64,000 nucleotides of DNA from Aristolochia californica (lineage: Eukaryota; Streptophyta; Magnoliopsida; Piperales; Aristolochiaceae): contig JARWKL010000012.1 of the NCBI GenBank assembly GCA_029961685.1, positions 15,175,227 to 15,239,226 on the forward strand, in the 5' to 3' direction. Each line of letters opens with the position of its first letter. The stretch's first letter is position 1. Below the pieces are notes generated by a model, which had not been told where the DNA came from, did not search any database, and was given only the letters and a program-made list of their open reading frames with translations. A program made the position numbers and the translations under genes. Shown in pieces: positions 22,601 through 34,600 of this stretch.

Positions 22601-25600
22601 TTTATTATCATTCATGCACTGTTCGGCCTCAGTTTGCAACAGGATTGATGCCATTCGTCGATGTTTTCTCTGGAGAGGATCAAAGGACACCTTCAGATAC
22701 CATTTGGTGAGTTGGAAGGATTTTGCATGCCTCGAAATCGGGGTGGTTTAGGCATGTGGCCTACGAAGGAGATGAACAATGCCCTTTTGCTCAAATGGAT
22801 CTGGAACTTCAACATCAAGCATAACAACCTATGGGGTGATATGGTTAGGTTCTATCTTCAACCTTCGGGTGCCTGGTGGAGGGAGGATGGCGCTACTCGG
22901 CTCCTATCCCCGATATTCAATAGCTCCTCCCAATATTCAGAGATGCAACTTCCTTTCACGCAGGCAATGGAATGATCCTCCTCTTTTGGTCGGATGAATG
23001 GTGTGGCACTTGCCCCCTCTCTGAGGATTTTCCGGGGCTCTCTAGAGTGGCGAGGGACCTATCTTGCTCAGTGGCTGATTCTTGTAGAGATCGCTCATGG
23101 AGTCTTACGTTTCGTCGAGGATTAAATGATGAGGAAACTACTTCTTTTTGCTCTCTCCTCTGCAGACTCAGCAACACTACTATTCGTGAGCATGCAGTTG
23201 ATTAATTGAAATGGAAGCCTAGTATTAATGGCCGATTCACAGTTGCATCCGCCTACTCTCACATTAGAAAACAAGATTACAACATGCATGAGCACAAGGC
23301 AAACCTGGCATGGAAGCTCTCAGTGCCTATTAAAATCAAATTCTTCGTGTGGACGACCATCAGGGAACAAATCCTCACCTCTGACAACCTCCATAAAATA
23401 GGTTACACCGCCCCCGATTGCACTTGCCCTCTTTGTGGTGTGTGTGATGAGATAGTCCAGCATGTTCTCTTACATTGCGACTTTTCATGGCAAGTTTGGA
23501 TGAAGATATTTCAGAAGATTAGTCTTCAAATGGGGCTACATCAAGACCTTTTTTGGCACCTTTGAGATGGTTATGGGGATACACCTTCCTAAGCTGGGCA
23601 AGATAATTCTCTTGGCATGCCTTGCGCATGTCCCATGGTGTATATGGCTAGAGCGAAACAACCGGAGATTCAACTTCAAGGCTAGCAACCCGTATAATAT
23701 AGCTTCTCAAGCAGTGGGCCTTAACTCGTGCTGGCTACATTCTAGGAAGGAGTTTGCTTCTCTATCGTGCGTCTCCCTTCGAGAAAATTGGGGTTTGATA
23801 GCGCACATGGTGGGCCCCCATAGGAATTTGGTTATGGCCACCTGGGATCCTCCCCCTTACGACTTCATCGAACTCAATTTTGATGGCAGTGATTTAAGTT
23901 GTCTGGGCCGGCTGAAGCTGGTGGTGTTTTCAGAGACAGCAGTGGAGACCTTATTCTATCCTATGCAAGGCCAGTGGGTATTGCTGATTCAAATACTGCT
24001 GAAGTGAGTGCTCTTTTGTTTGGCCTCCAAATCTTTAAAGAGCGGTTCCATGGCAAATTGATTACTGGAAGCGATTCAAAGACTGTCATCAGCTGGTGTT
24101 CAAAAGAAAACTCCCCTCCTTGGCGCCACTGGCCAATCACTGATTGTATTACTGACATTGTGTCATCCATTCATTGGAACCTCGTTCCTAGATCAACCAA
24201 TTCTTTAGCTGATAAATTGGCAAAATTCGGAACCTCCCAACAATCTCTCATTGTTTGGGAAGGCTTTCCCTCGTGTAATTTGCTCGTTTGAGCTCTCTTA
24301 ATAAAATTCAGCATCATTTCAAAAAAAAAAAAAAAAAAAAAGGCACTAGAGGGCTGAGACAAGGTGACCCCCATCCCCGCTTCTGTTCAACATGGTGGCA
24401 GAATTCCTATCTTATATGTTCTATTCGGCTGAGGAACTCGGTTGGTTGGCTCCAACCAATCATTACCCTACTTTCGATGTCCCCTCTTACAATATGCTGA
24501 TGACACTATTATTTTTGGGGTTGGTACCATAGACGGAGTGAGAAGAATCAAAGCGGTGCTTGGCCTTTTTGAGCTGGCTTCTGGTCAAAAGGTTAATTGG
24601 GGGGAAAACTTCTCTTTTGGGCTTCAACACTGACTATGGGGCTCTTGGAAATGGCAAACATTTTGGGTTGTTCGGTCTCTTCAATCCCCACCACCTATCT
24701 CGGGCTTCCTTTATTCACGGGTCGTATCAAGAGGGACCTTTGGACATCGGTGATTGAAAAGCTTGAGTCGCGTCTCACCACTTGGAAGGGTCGCCATCTC
24801 AGCAAGGCCAAAGACTCACCCTCAAGTCATGTATTGCTGGCATCCCAAATTACTTCCTTTCTTTCTTGCCCTGCCCTGCCTTCGTATGCCAAATTATGGA
24901 CTAAAATAAAATGAAGGTTTCTTTGGAGGGGCTGCAACGATGCTTTCAAATATCATTTGGTTAGTTGGAAGGACATCTGTTTCTCCAAATGCATGGGTGG
25001 TTTGGGTATTTGGCAATCGAAGACATGAATCGTGTTCTTCTTTTGAAATGGATTTGGAAATTCAACACAATATCTTCCAACCTTTGGAAGGATATGGTGG
25101 CTACGAAGATTGGTTGCTCCTCTCCATGGTGGACCTCGAGAGGAAACAGAAGATGCTTATAGCCAATTTGGAGTCTCTTTATCTTCTCCTTCCAATCTTT
25201 TACTCTCCCATCAGATTTCATGTGGGCAGTAGTCGTTCAATTAGTTTATGAGGGCGAGCGATGGTGAGAGCAAGAGTCTGTGAGCTAGTGAGAGTGAGTA
25301 GGGAGCTCGTGAAATTGGTGCGAGTCCGACCGCGAAGTCGAGGGAGTGAAGATTGACCTGGAGCTCATTTGGATCATCAGCACGTCTGGAGTACGGCGAT
25401 TCAGCGGGAGAAACAATCAATTGCACGACGGGGTTTTGATGACCACCCTGTTGGCTAAAGACTCGACCTTACCCGATCTTTAGAGGTACGTTAGAGAATG
25501 AATAGAAAGATTCCTTCCTCACGGGTGCATCCACCTTCAGACAAGGATGGTGCCGGATGGATGCTTGTTCATGGAAGGAAAAGAAAGAATTTGCGCCCCG

Positions 25601-28600
25601 GTGACAAGCACCTGCTTTTGGCGAACTTCCGATCCGGAGACTCCACCTTCTTCTTCCATAAAACCAGCAATGGCATCAGAATAAGCTCTCAATCCGGCGA
25701 TAAAAGATCCTTCATCACCATCCCTGGAAGGGCGATCAACACCTTTGTGAATCTTTTCGATCGGTTCACTACTAATCGTGTGGAGAACAGGCAAACAAGA
25801 GAGCTTTGGACAGGTCGTATCGTCTTCCTCCTCTCGACTTTCCATCTCTCCAGGAGGCCTTGAATGCAAAAATACCAATGCCATAGAAAATCCATTATGG
25901 CCAGGCTGTACATCCCTGAAAAAACCACTTCTGAGTTTGGATGGGCTGCTTTTCACAATTGTTTCCTTCAATATTTCCCCAATGGCCCCACACCGCCACC
26001 AGCCTCGACCATCCCCATGTTACGATATGTTGGAATGTATATCAGATAAACTTTATGTTAATATTTGTTGTACATGTTATGTACATAGGGTAATTAGAAA
26101 GGGCTTAATGGGCTGGGTTGCATTGTATTGAGCCCATGGGCTGTTATGTAATAAGCTAAACCTAAGTTTAAATAGAAAAGGAAGAGGAGGGGAGGAGCTC
26201 TCTCGAATTTTTCCAGCAACCTAAAGTTCTTCTTCCTCACGATAAAACCAGAGCGTGAAGCTCTTCGTTCAGGCTGCTCCATCGGCCTCTGGAGGTGGTG
26301 GTGGTTCCGTCCACCAATCTCAGAGCTTAGTGCTCTTGGTTAGGCTGTGCCGTCAGCCTCAAGACGGGGTGGTTCTGTCCACGTAAATCCAGAGCGTGAA
26401 GGTCTGGTCTTGGCTGCTCCGTCAGCCTCTGTTCATCGTCGTCAACCTCTGTTTGTCATGGTATCAGAGCTTGGTGGTTCAGCTTCTCTGTGCTGAACGT
26501 GAGCTTGGAGCTCAAGCTCTCTCTGTCCGACGAGCCTCTGTCTGACGACTCAGAGATCTGTTAAAGCTCTCGGTATCTGTCCGGGGACCTGAAAGGTCTG
26601 GTCGGAAACTCTGTCCGAGCTCAGAGGAGTGGGCTGAAGGGTTCTTGTTTGAAGGAAGCTGAAAGGTCAGGTCGGTGTCTCTCTCCGAGCTCAGAATTTC
26701 TGTGCTGAAGTGCTTCTTCTTTCTGATATTACGTGCGTACACTGCTGTACAGCAGTAAGGTGACATTTCTGGAATTTTTAGAAATCGTGGGGTTGGATCT
26801 GGAATTTTCAGAAATCGTGGGAGTAGATCTGGAATTTTCAGAAATCATGGGGGAAGATCTGGAACTTTCAGCAGCAGTGGGGGTAAATCTGGAATTTTCA
26901 GCAGCAGTGGGGGTAAATCTGGAATTTTCAGAAACCGTGGGGGTAGATTTGGAATTTTCAGCAGCAGTGGGGGTAAATCTGGAATTTTCAGCAACAGTGG
27001 GGGTAAATCTGGAATTTTCAGCGGGGTGGTATTTCTGAAAATTTCAGCAAGGGTTTCCAAATTAGTGGCCTTCAGAAACCAAATTGAAGGTTGTATTCAG
27101 CTACTCTCGCTCTCATCATGTCAACGGACAAATTAGATTTTTCTCTTATTCGGTTCACGGGTAAGAACTACAGTGCCTAGGTATTTCAATTCCGGTTATT
27201 TGTCATGGGAAAAGATGAAGGGAAGCCTTCTTGAGGATCCTACTATCTATCGACGCCTGGTTGGGACTCTCATATACTTGACCACTACTCGTCTAGACAT
27301 CTCCTATGCTGTTCATCAAGTTAGTCAGTTTATGTCTTCTCCTCGGCACCTTTATCTTGTGGCAGTTTGGCGCATCATCCACCATCTGCGAGGTTCTCCT
27401 ACTCGTGGATTATTCTTTCCTAAAAACTCTGCGTTTTGACTGGTCGCCTACAGTGATGTTGATTGGGCTGGATGCCCCAATACCCGCCGCTCTACTATAG
27501 GTTGGTGTATGTTTTTAGGGAATGCACTGATTTCTTGGAAATATAAGAAACAGGATCGGGTCTCCAAGTCATCTACTGAGGCCGAGTATCGTGCCATATC
27601 TACTGCGTGTTCTAAAGTTATATGGCTTTGCGGTCTTCTTGCTGAGCTCCAGTTTCATCAGACTTCACCTACACCTCTCCATGCGGATAATACAAGTGCT
27701 ATTCAGATTGTTGCCAACCCTTTTTTCCATGAGCGCACCAAACACATTGAGGTTGATTGTCACTCTATCCACGACACTTTGGAGGGCCGGGTAATCTCTC
27801 TTCCGTACATCTCTTCGGATCTTCAAGTGGCTGATGTTTTCACCAAAGCATTGTCTCAACCCCGGCATAATTTTCTTGTTGGCAAATTGTTGTTGGTTGA
27901 CTCCCAGCATCAATTTGAGGGGGGATGTTACGATATTTTGGAATGTATATTAGATAAACTTTATTTTAATATTTGTTGTATAATTTATGTTATGTACATA
28001 GGGTAATTAGAAAGGGCTTAATGGGCTGGGTTGCATTGTATTGAGCCCATGGGCTGTTATGTAATAAGCTAAACCTAAGTTTAAATAGAAAACGAAGAGG
28101 AGGGGAGGAGCTCTCTTGAATTTTTCCAGCAACCTAAAGTTCTTCTTCCTCACAGTAAAACCAGAGCCTGAAGCTCTTCGTTCAGGCTGCTCCATCGGCC
28201 TTTGGAGGTGGTGGTGGATCCGTCCACCAATCTCAGAGCTTAGTGTTCTTGGTTAGGCTGTGCCGTCAGCCTCAAGATGGGGTGGTTCTGTCCATGAAAA
28301 TCCAGAGCGTGAAGGTCTGGTCTTGGCTGCTCCATCAGCCTCTGTTTATAATCGTCGACTTCTGTTTGTCACCCCACAACACCCTTCCTTACATTCCCCC
28401 CTCTTCAAACCAGCTCCTCGAAAACTCCCCCACCCCTCCTAACAGACACTCAACAACACAACCTACTGCCACCCCCCTCAATCTCCCTCCTTTCATTACT
28501 TTGGAGTAAAGGTGAGAAATTACTCTCTATCCCTTATATGTACTCAACTACTCGAGCCACAATTCATTGCCTCCTGGTTTCACAAATCCTTACACCTACA

Positions 28601-31600
28601 ATACTCCCCGTCCTACTCTTCCCTATTGCCTGGTCAATGGATTTTCCACTTTCTCACTCACTCTGATAAATCAGCTGCCCTTACTGTTCCCATTATCTCC
28701 TGACCGGACATTGGGCAAGTCTCTGACTGGACCCTGTCAAAACCTGGCAACTCCCCTGGGCAATGGATTAATGTCTAGGGCATCTCTGCTGAACTCTGGC
28801 ATACCCAGACCTTCACCCACATTTCTATGGCCTCTAGTTCTTTTTCTGGTCTCAACACTACTACATCCTCCAAATCCAGACTTGATGTCACCCACATTGT
28901 TATCACACCCAACAGGCCCCTCCTTGAATCCACGCTCCTGAAACTGCTGGTCAATGGCCTTTCCTTCTGGATCAACATCGTCTTTGAAAACGAACCCTCC
29001 TTCCAGCAACCATAGCTTCCGGTCCTCCGTACCGAGCTGACTCAGCCATCCCCCCCAATCTTCCCCGACCCAATTCCATTCTTAACCCAGTGGGCAACTC
29101 ACCTTGTCACCATGTTACTGCTGGTCCTGATAGTAACAATCCGATTTCAAATTTGAACTCTCTTGACCACATGACAGCACCCACTCACCTTGCCAGCCTT
29201 ATCACTGACAACCCGGACCCCATGTTAGAAAGCCTGCCGCCTTACACAGAAGCCATCGAGACAACCTATGACCCCCATCTGCAATCCCCCTCCAGATACA
29301 CACCTTTGCATGACACAACTCCCACCATACCAACTTTTCTGTTCTACCCGAGATCTGATCATGACCTAGACACCTCACCACGTCAGACCCAGATCCCCAC
29401 AGATAACCACTACAAGCAACCCTGTCAGAAGCACCTTTTTTCAGTCCCCCAAACCATAAACAGAAACCAACTCTCAAATGTTGCCGTGGTCTGCATCTCC
29501 CCTTTTTATCTGCCTTTAAATAACCCAGTTTCAGCTACCTCTCCCATCACCCTGAACCCACCCCAAATTGCCTCTCCAAATTTGGACACTGCCACATCAC
29601 TGCCGATCAACACCACTGCCGCCACTACTGGTGCTGCTCTGCCCACAACCCAAACAACACTCCCCCTCACACCCACCCAAGAAATGTCCAGACAAACCTC
29701 CACCACCTCATCTCCCACCTCTCCAACTCACATCGAAGACCCCCTCTCAGATATCGCTTCCAGCACTCACACCCTCCAACTTCTTGCCCCTATCCACCAG
29801 ACCCATAGTGGTGAACCAAACTGCCGCTCCCAATTTCCGGTGGACCCGGAGATGTGCAGAATCATCCTCTCTCCAATGAGAATTTCTGGAAATTTGTGGT
29901 GAAATTACAATCTGAGAAGCACAAATACGATGAAGAAACCTGGGCTCAAATGATGCAATTAGCAGAATTGATGGACGTCATTGCACAAGACCCCATCATT
30001 ACCCCCAATCCAAATCGGGAGTCTCCAAAACCCGAAAGCGATCATGATCATTCTAACATCGAACACCTGTGGAATTGGAAACCCTCCCAAAATGACCACT
30101 GTTCGAGACACAATCTCTTCCTACAAAGCCTCTATTATTTTCCTCTAGGAAACTAAGCACCAATCTTTGGATGACAATATCGTCCGTGACATTTGGGGCT
30201 GCCCAAATTCTGACTGGATCACATTAAATGCCATTGGTCACTCTGGTGGAATTCTTGCGATGTAGAACCCCAACACTGTTGATGTCCTCGACAGCTTCAT
30301 TGGCGTCTTCTCAGTTTGCCCCAAGATCTTTGATCATACCTCATGGAACTCTTGGAGCCTGGCTGGTGTTTATGGTCCTACTCATGACAGGGAAAGGCAA
30401 CAATTTTGGGAGGAGCTCAATTCCCTCCCCCAAAGATGCAAACTCATGGCTTTTTATGGGAGATTTTAACACTATAAGATTCTGCAATGAGAAGTCACCC
30501 CTAGCCCCAGAATTACTTCTTCCATGCACAAATTTACGGATTTCACGGGAACCTGCAAGCTTGAGGATTACTTGGTCTATCTGTTGGCAATGTAGGCCCA
30601 TCCTCTCCAAGCTAGATCGCTTCCTAGCTAATGGAGAATGGCTTCAACTCTACCCCAATTCCTTGGGCAAAGTGATTAACCGTGTCTGCTCCGACCACTT
30701 GCCCATTCTGATAAACACCAAATTTGACCAATGGGGCCCCAAGCCTTTTAGGTTAAAAAATGTGTGGTTGCTTAAAAAGGATTTTGTTTTTGTCTTCTCA
30801 AATTGTTGGTCCTCCATCCCCCCAATTGGCGACACTGCCTGAACCCTCCCTCTGAAACTTAAAAAGTTCAGACCTCACCTTTAGAATTGGGTGTCTGATA
30901 AGCGTAAGGCTGCAACCGCTGAGAAATCTGACCCGCTTTCCAAAATTGCTGTGTTGGTTAGACTTGAAGATTGTGGTCAACAACTCTCTCCCCGATTTTG
31001 AGGGTAGACTAGCCCTACAAGCTCGCTACCTCTCGTTATCTCACCAGAGCGACTTCACTGGAAACAGCGAGCCAGATACAAATGGCTTCTGGAGGGGGAT
31101 GGTAATACAAAATTCTTCCATGTCATGGCCTCCTCCAGACGAAGAATCAACTGTGTCAACTCTATATGCCTGGAAAACGAGGTGATCTCTGATTGAGTAG
31201 TTATTATTAACACCTTCTTGAATTACTTCACAAATCTATACAAAGAGGAATGCAGTTATCGCCCCAAGCTTACCAGAGTGCTGCTCCCGACCATCTCAAA
31301 CGCTGTCGCAAATATCCCTGAAGTGCCCTTTTCTGTGAAGGAAATTGAGCAGGCCACCCTTGGTTTGCCCATTGCTCACGCCCTTGGGCCTGATGGTTTC
31401 AATGGTGATTTTTTCAAACGCTACTAACCCACCCTCAAGAACGATGTCACTTGCATGGTTAACTCCTCCTATCACCAAGGCATCACCTTTAAGAGCTTGG
31501 GAGCATCCTTCATTATCCTTATTCCAAAGAAATCCAACCCTAAACACCCAAGAGATTATTGCCCCAACAGCCTTGTCACTAGCAGCTACAAAATCATTGC

Positions 31601-34600
31601 TAGGATCCTATCTCACAGATTAAAGGCGGCCCTTCTTGCAGTCATTAGCCAAAACCAATGCGCCTTTCTTCATGGCAGATCTATCCTTGATGATGCGATG
31701 GCATCCCATGAGCTTCTCCACCACTTTATGACCGGCCACCGACCTCAGTTTGTGCTCAAAATTGACCTAGAAAAGGCCTTTTACCGCATTAGCTGGAGCT
31801 TGCTTGATGATCTTCTCCTCCATATGGGATTCAACATGAAATGGCGTTTCTGGATCAAAAGCTGTATCGCCTCTTCCTCCTTCTCTCTCATCCTAAATGG
31901 CACAACCTATGGTTATTTCAAAAGCAGCCGCGGCCTCAGACAAGGGGACCCCCTGTCCCTTCTCTTCTTCAATATTATTGTTGAGTTTCTCTCGGCCATG
32001 GTCGCGTGACAAACTGGATGGCTCCTGTTGAATTTATGGAAAAGTGAAATACTTCATTGACATCAACAACTTGTTGTAATCAGAGTACATGAACCTCTAT
32101 TTATAATAGAGGAAGGTAGTAGAGTCCAATTACAATTAAACTACCCTTGTCCCAATTACACCCAAACTCTAACACTTAAAGATAAGTCCTAACATAGTTA
32201 AATAACTCAATATAGATAAAAGACAAACATAACTCAAACTAAAACTCTTCTTGGTCGTGACCTTAAGATAAAGATACTTTTGTGAGTCTTTCTTGATCTT
32301 CCAACTTATGTGATAAGGATGCAAGCTCATGGTAATCATTGTGAGTCCTACTTCTTATGGGCTTGGGCCCATCTTGTGGGCCTTCCTTGGTCGTGTGGGT
32401 TTGAGTTTATCTTCCAACAGCTCCAACCTGTCTCCAATCAATAGCCTTTTTTTTTTTTTTTGAAATGGTGCTGAGTTATATTAAAAGGCTCAAAAGAGCA
32501 AGATTACTGGGGGGTGGGGGCGGGGGGGAAGTTTCAAATTTAGTTAGCTTATCAGCCAAGGAGTTGGCTGATCTAGGAAAGCAATTCCATGTACAAAAAA
32601 TTGGTGATACAATGTTTGCAATATAGGAAATGATTGGCCACTGGCGCTAAGGGGGGGCACTCACTTCAGCGGTATTGGAGTCGGTAATACCAACCGGCTC
32701 TGCATATGAGAGAATGATCTCTCCTCTACAATCCCTGAAGACTCCACCCGCCGGCCCGGGGCATCCCAAAGCACTCCCATCGAAGTTTAGCTTGATGTAG
32801 TCACTAGGGGGAAGCTCTCACACTACCATGGTCGGCATCTTTTGGGGACCCGCCATATGGGCCAAAAGACCCAATTCTAACGAAGGGACATACCTGCAAG
32901 AGAGGCAAATTCCTTCCTGGTGTGCAGCTAGCTAGAAATCATACCCACTGCGCAAGAGACAATACTTTCCGGGTTGCTGGATTTGGAGTTGAATCTTCAA
33001 TTATTACGTTCAAGCCATATGCACCACGGAATGTGAGTAAGGCATGCAGAGAGTACCGAATAGATCCTGATGGAGTCCCACTTGAATACCAACTTTTTGG
33101 AAGATCGCCATCCAAACTTACCAAGAGAAGCCGTATTGAAGAAGAACATGCTAAATGGACTCCTCACACACGCCACATAGAGAGCAAGTGCTATCAAGAG
33201 TGGGAAAGTCTCTCTTATGGAGGTTGTCTGTAGTGAGGATCTACTCCCTAATGGATGTCCATATGGAGAATTTTATCATGCTAGGCGTAGAGAGCTTCCA
33301 GGCGAGATTTGCCTTGTGCTCAGACAGGCTGGGGTCGTCCTCTCTAATGTGTCAATTAGTTGAGGCCGCTGAGAAGATACCATTGATGTTGGGCTTCCAT
33401 ATCAACTTATCTTGCACGTGATCTCAAATGGTGATACTGCTGAGACTAGATAGAAGTGGGCAAAAATCCATAGCTTCGTCATCATTCAATCCCCGACGGA
33501 AGAGAAAACTCCAAGACTGATTGCTCCATGAGTCGGCCACCGAGCATGATAGGTCCATAGCAATCCTGAATAAGCCCAGGTATCCTTCGAAAGGGGGTGG
33601 GGACTGCACCTCTCATCGGTCCAAAAGATTCGAGTCCTCCCATTCCCAGGATAGGAGGTCACGACCTTGAAGGTGGGGAGCAACTTGTAAACGGAATTCC
33701 AAATCGAGGATAGATGGCGGGGACGGCCTCCCTCTCTCTACCAATGGTCTGGAAACTGTAAATAGAGCCTCACCATATTTCTCCATAAACAATTGTGCTT
33801 GGAATTGAGATTCCAATTCCACTTAAGAAGTAGAGCATTATTCATATCCTTAATAGGCCGGATACCCATACCACCCTTGATCCAAGGCTGACAAATCTCC
33901 TTCCAACTGACCAAATGATATCTGAAGGGGTCTTTAGAACCTCTTTAGAGAAAACGCCAGCAGATGGCATCAATCTTTGAGCACATTGAGGCTGGACACT
34001 ACATAAAGGACATGAGGTAATTGGGCAGCCCCGCCAAGACTGACTTTAATAGGTTATGTCGGCCCGCTGAGGATAGTAGTTTGCCCCGCCAATCAATATG
34101 CTTTTAACATCTCTCTCCCTTTATTGTAGGAGATTCTAAGACTGTCATTAGCTGGTGCTCATAAGATACTTCCCCCTCTTAGAGCCACTGGCCTATCATT
34201 GATTGTATTACTGACATTGTGTCATCTATTCATTGTAATAAGAACCTTGTTCCTCGATCAACCAATTCTTTGGCTGATAAATTGGCAAAATTTGGAACCT
34301 CCTAGCAATCTCTAATTGTTTGGGAAGGCTTCCCCCCTTGTAATATGCTTGATTGAGCTCTCTCTTAATAAAAATCAGCATTATTTAAAGAAATTAAGTT
34401 ACAAATTTCATTGAACATATCCCAATGACGCCACGGGGGGTAACCATGGTTAGCACACCAATTGATGACTACTTTTGAATCGCCTTCAATAAAAAGGGGG
34501 CCAGAGAGGTGGTTGGTGAAGACCATGAGCCCGTGCAAAAAGCTAGAGAGTACAGTAGTAGTAGAATCTAAGTTGCCAAGGGAACCTGCATATGAGTAGA

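Larger units (their letters stand above)
20995..24341 (+). mobile_element. LINE L (+), RT to RNase H with poly-A
   Basis: A 5'-truncated copy that starts in the EN-RT linker and contains RT, zf-RVT and RNase H, with poly-A 24321-24341 preceded by AATAAA (about 24299). RT motifs are [65 protein letters not shown] and the core QFADDTICFGVGTMDQV. The post-RT block is RLATWRGKLLSTVGRLTLLK. It shares a 10-nt frameshifting deletion near 22920 with the LINE at 38719-43190 and is very similar to it over 22800-24270. Confidence 0.88.
26018..28371 (+). mobile_element. Copia J (+), internally deleted element with both LTRs
   Basis: LTRs 26018-26458 (441 bp) and 27926-28371 (446 bp), TSD CCCCA at 26013-26017 and 28372-28376, primer site TGGTATCAGAGC at 26459-26470, polypurine tract TTGAGGGGGGA before 27926. 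Between them are a leader with a 30-bp minisatellite, the first gag codons (about 27119-27215, STDKLDFSLIRFTGKNYS), then a direct jump to the region before RNase H. Protease, integrase and RT are missing. By eye the LTRs differ at about 20 positions plus a 5-bp indel (about 5%). It is non-autonomous. Confidence 0.92.
25246..32446 (+). mobile_element. LINE K (+), leader, ORF1, EN and partial RT, interrupted twice
   Basis: Parts are 25246-26017, 28377-32025 and 32425-32446. It has a 5' leader (25246-25497), ORF1 start (25498), the copia J insertion, then the ORF1 rest, EN from about 30040, and RT up to the GLRQGDPLSLLFFN block near 31950. A solo LTR with GCTCC duplication interrupts RT, after which only 22 bp remain before LINE I. 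Unlike LINEs A and M, its EN reads IILTSNTCGIGNPPK, so it belongs to another lineage. The copia TSD (CCCCA) proves the two ORF1 parts were once continuous. Confidence 0.82.

Noticed and set aside
26733..27038. Small repeat-protein gene (101 codons)
   Set aside because: The open frame is a by-product of the 30-bp minisatellite in an LTR-element leader; no start context, no homology.
29090..29902. 270-codon Pro/Thr-rich secreted or cell-wall protein
   Set aside because: It lies between the ORF1 N-terminal part and EN of LINE K, and the equivalent proline-rich tail is found in LINEs A, H and M.
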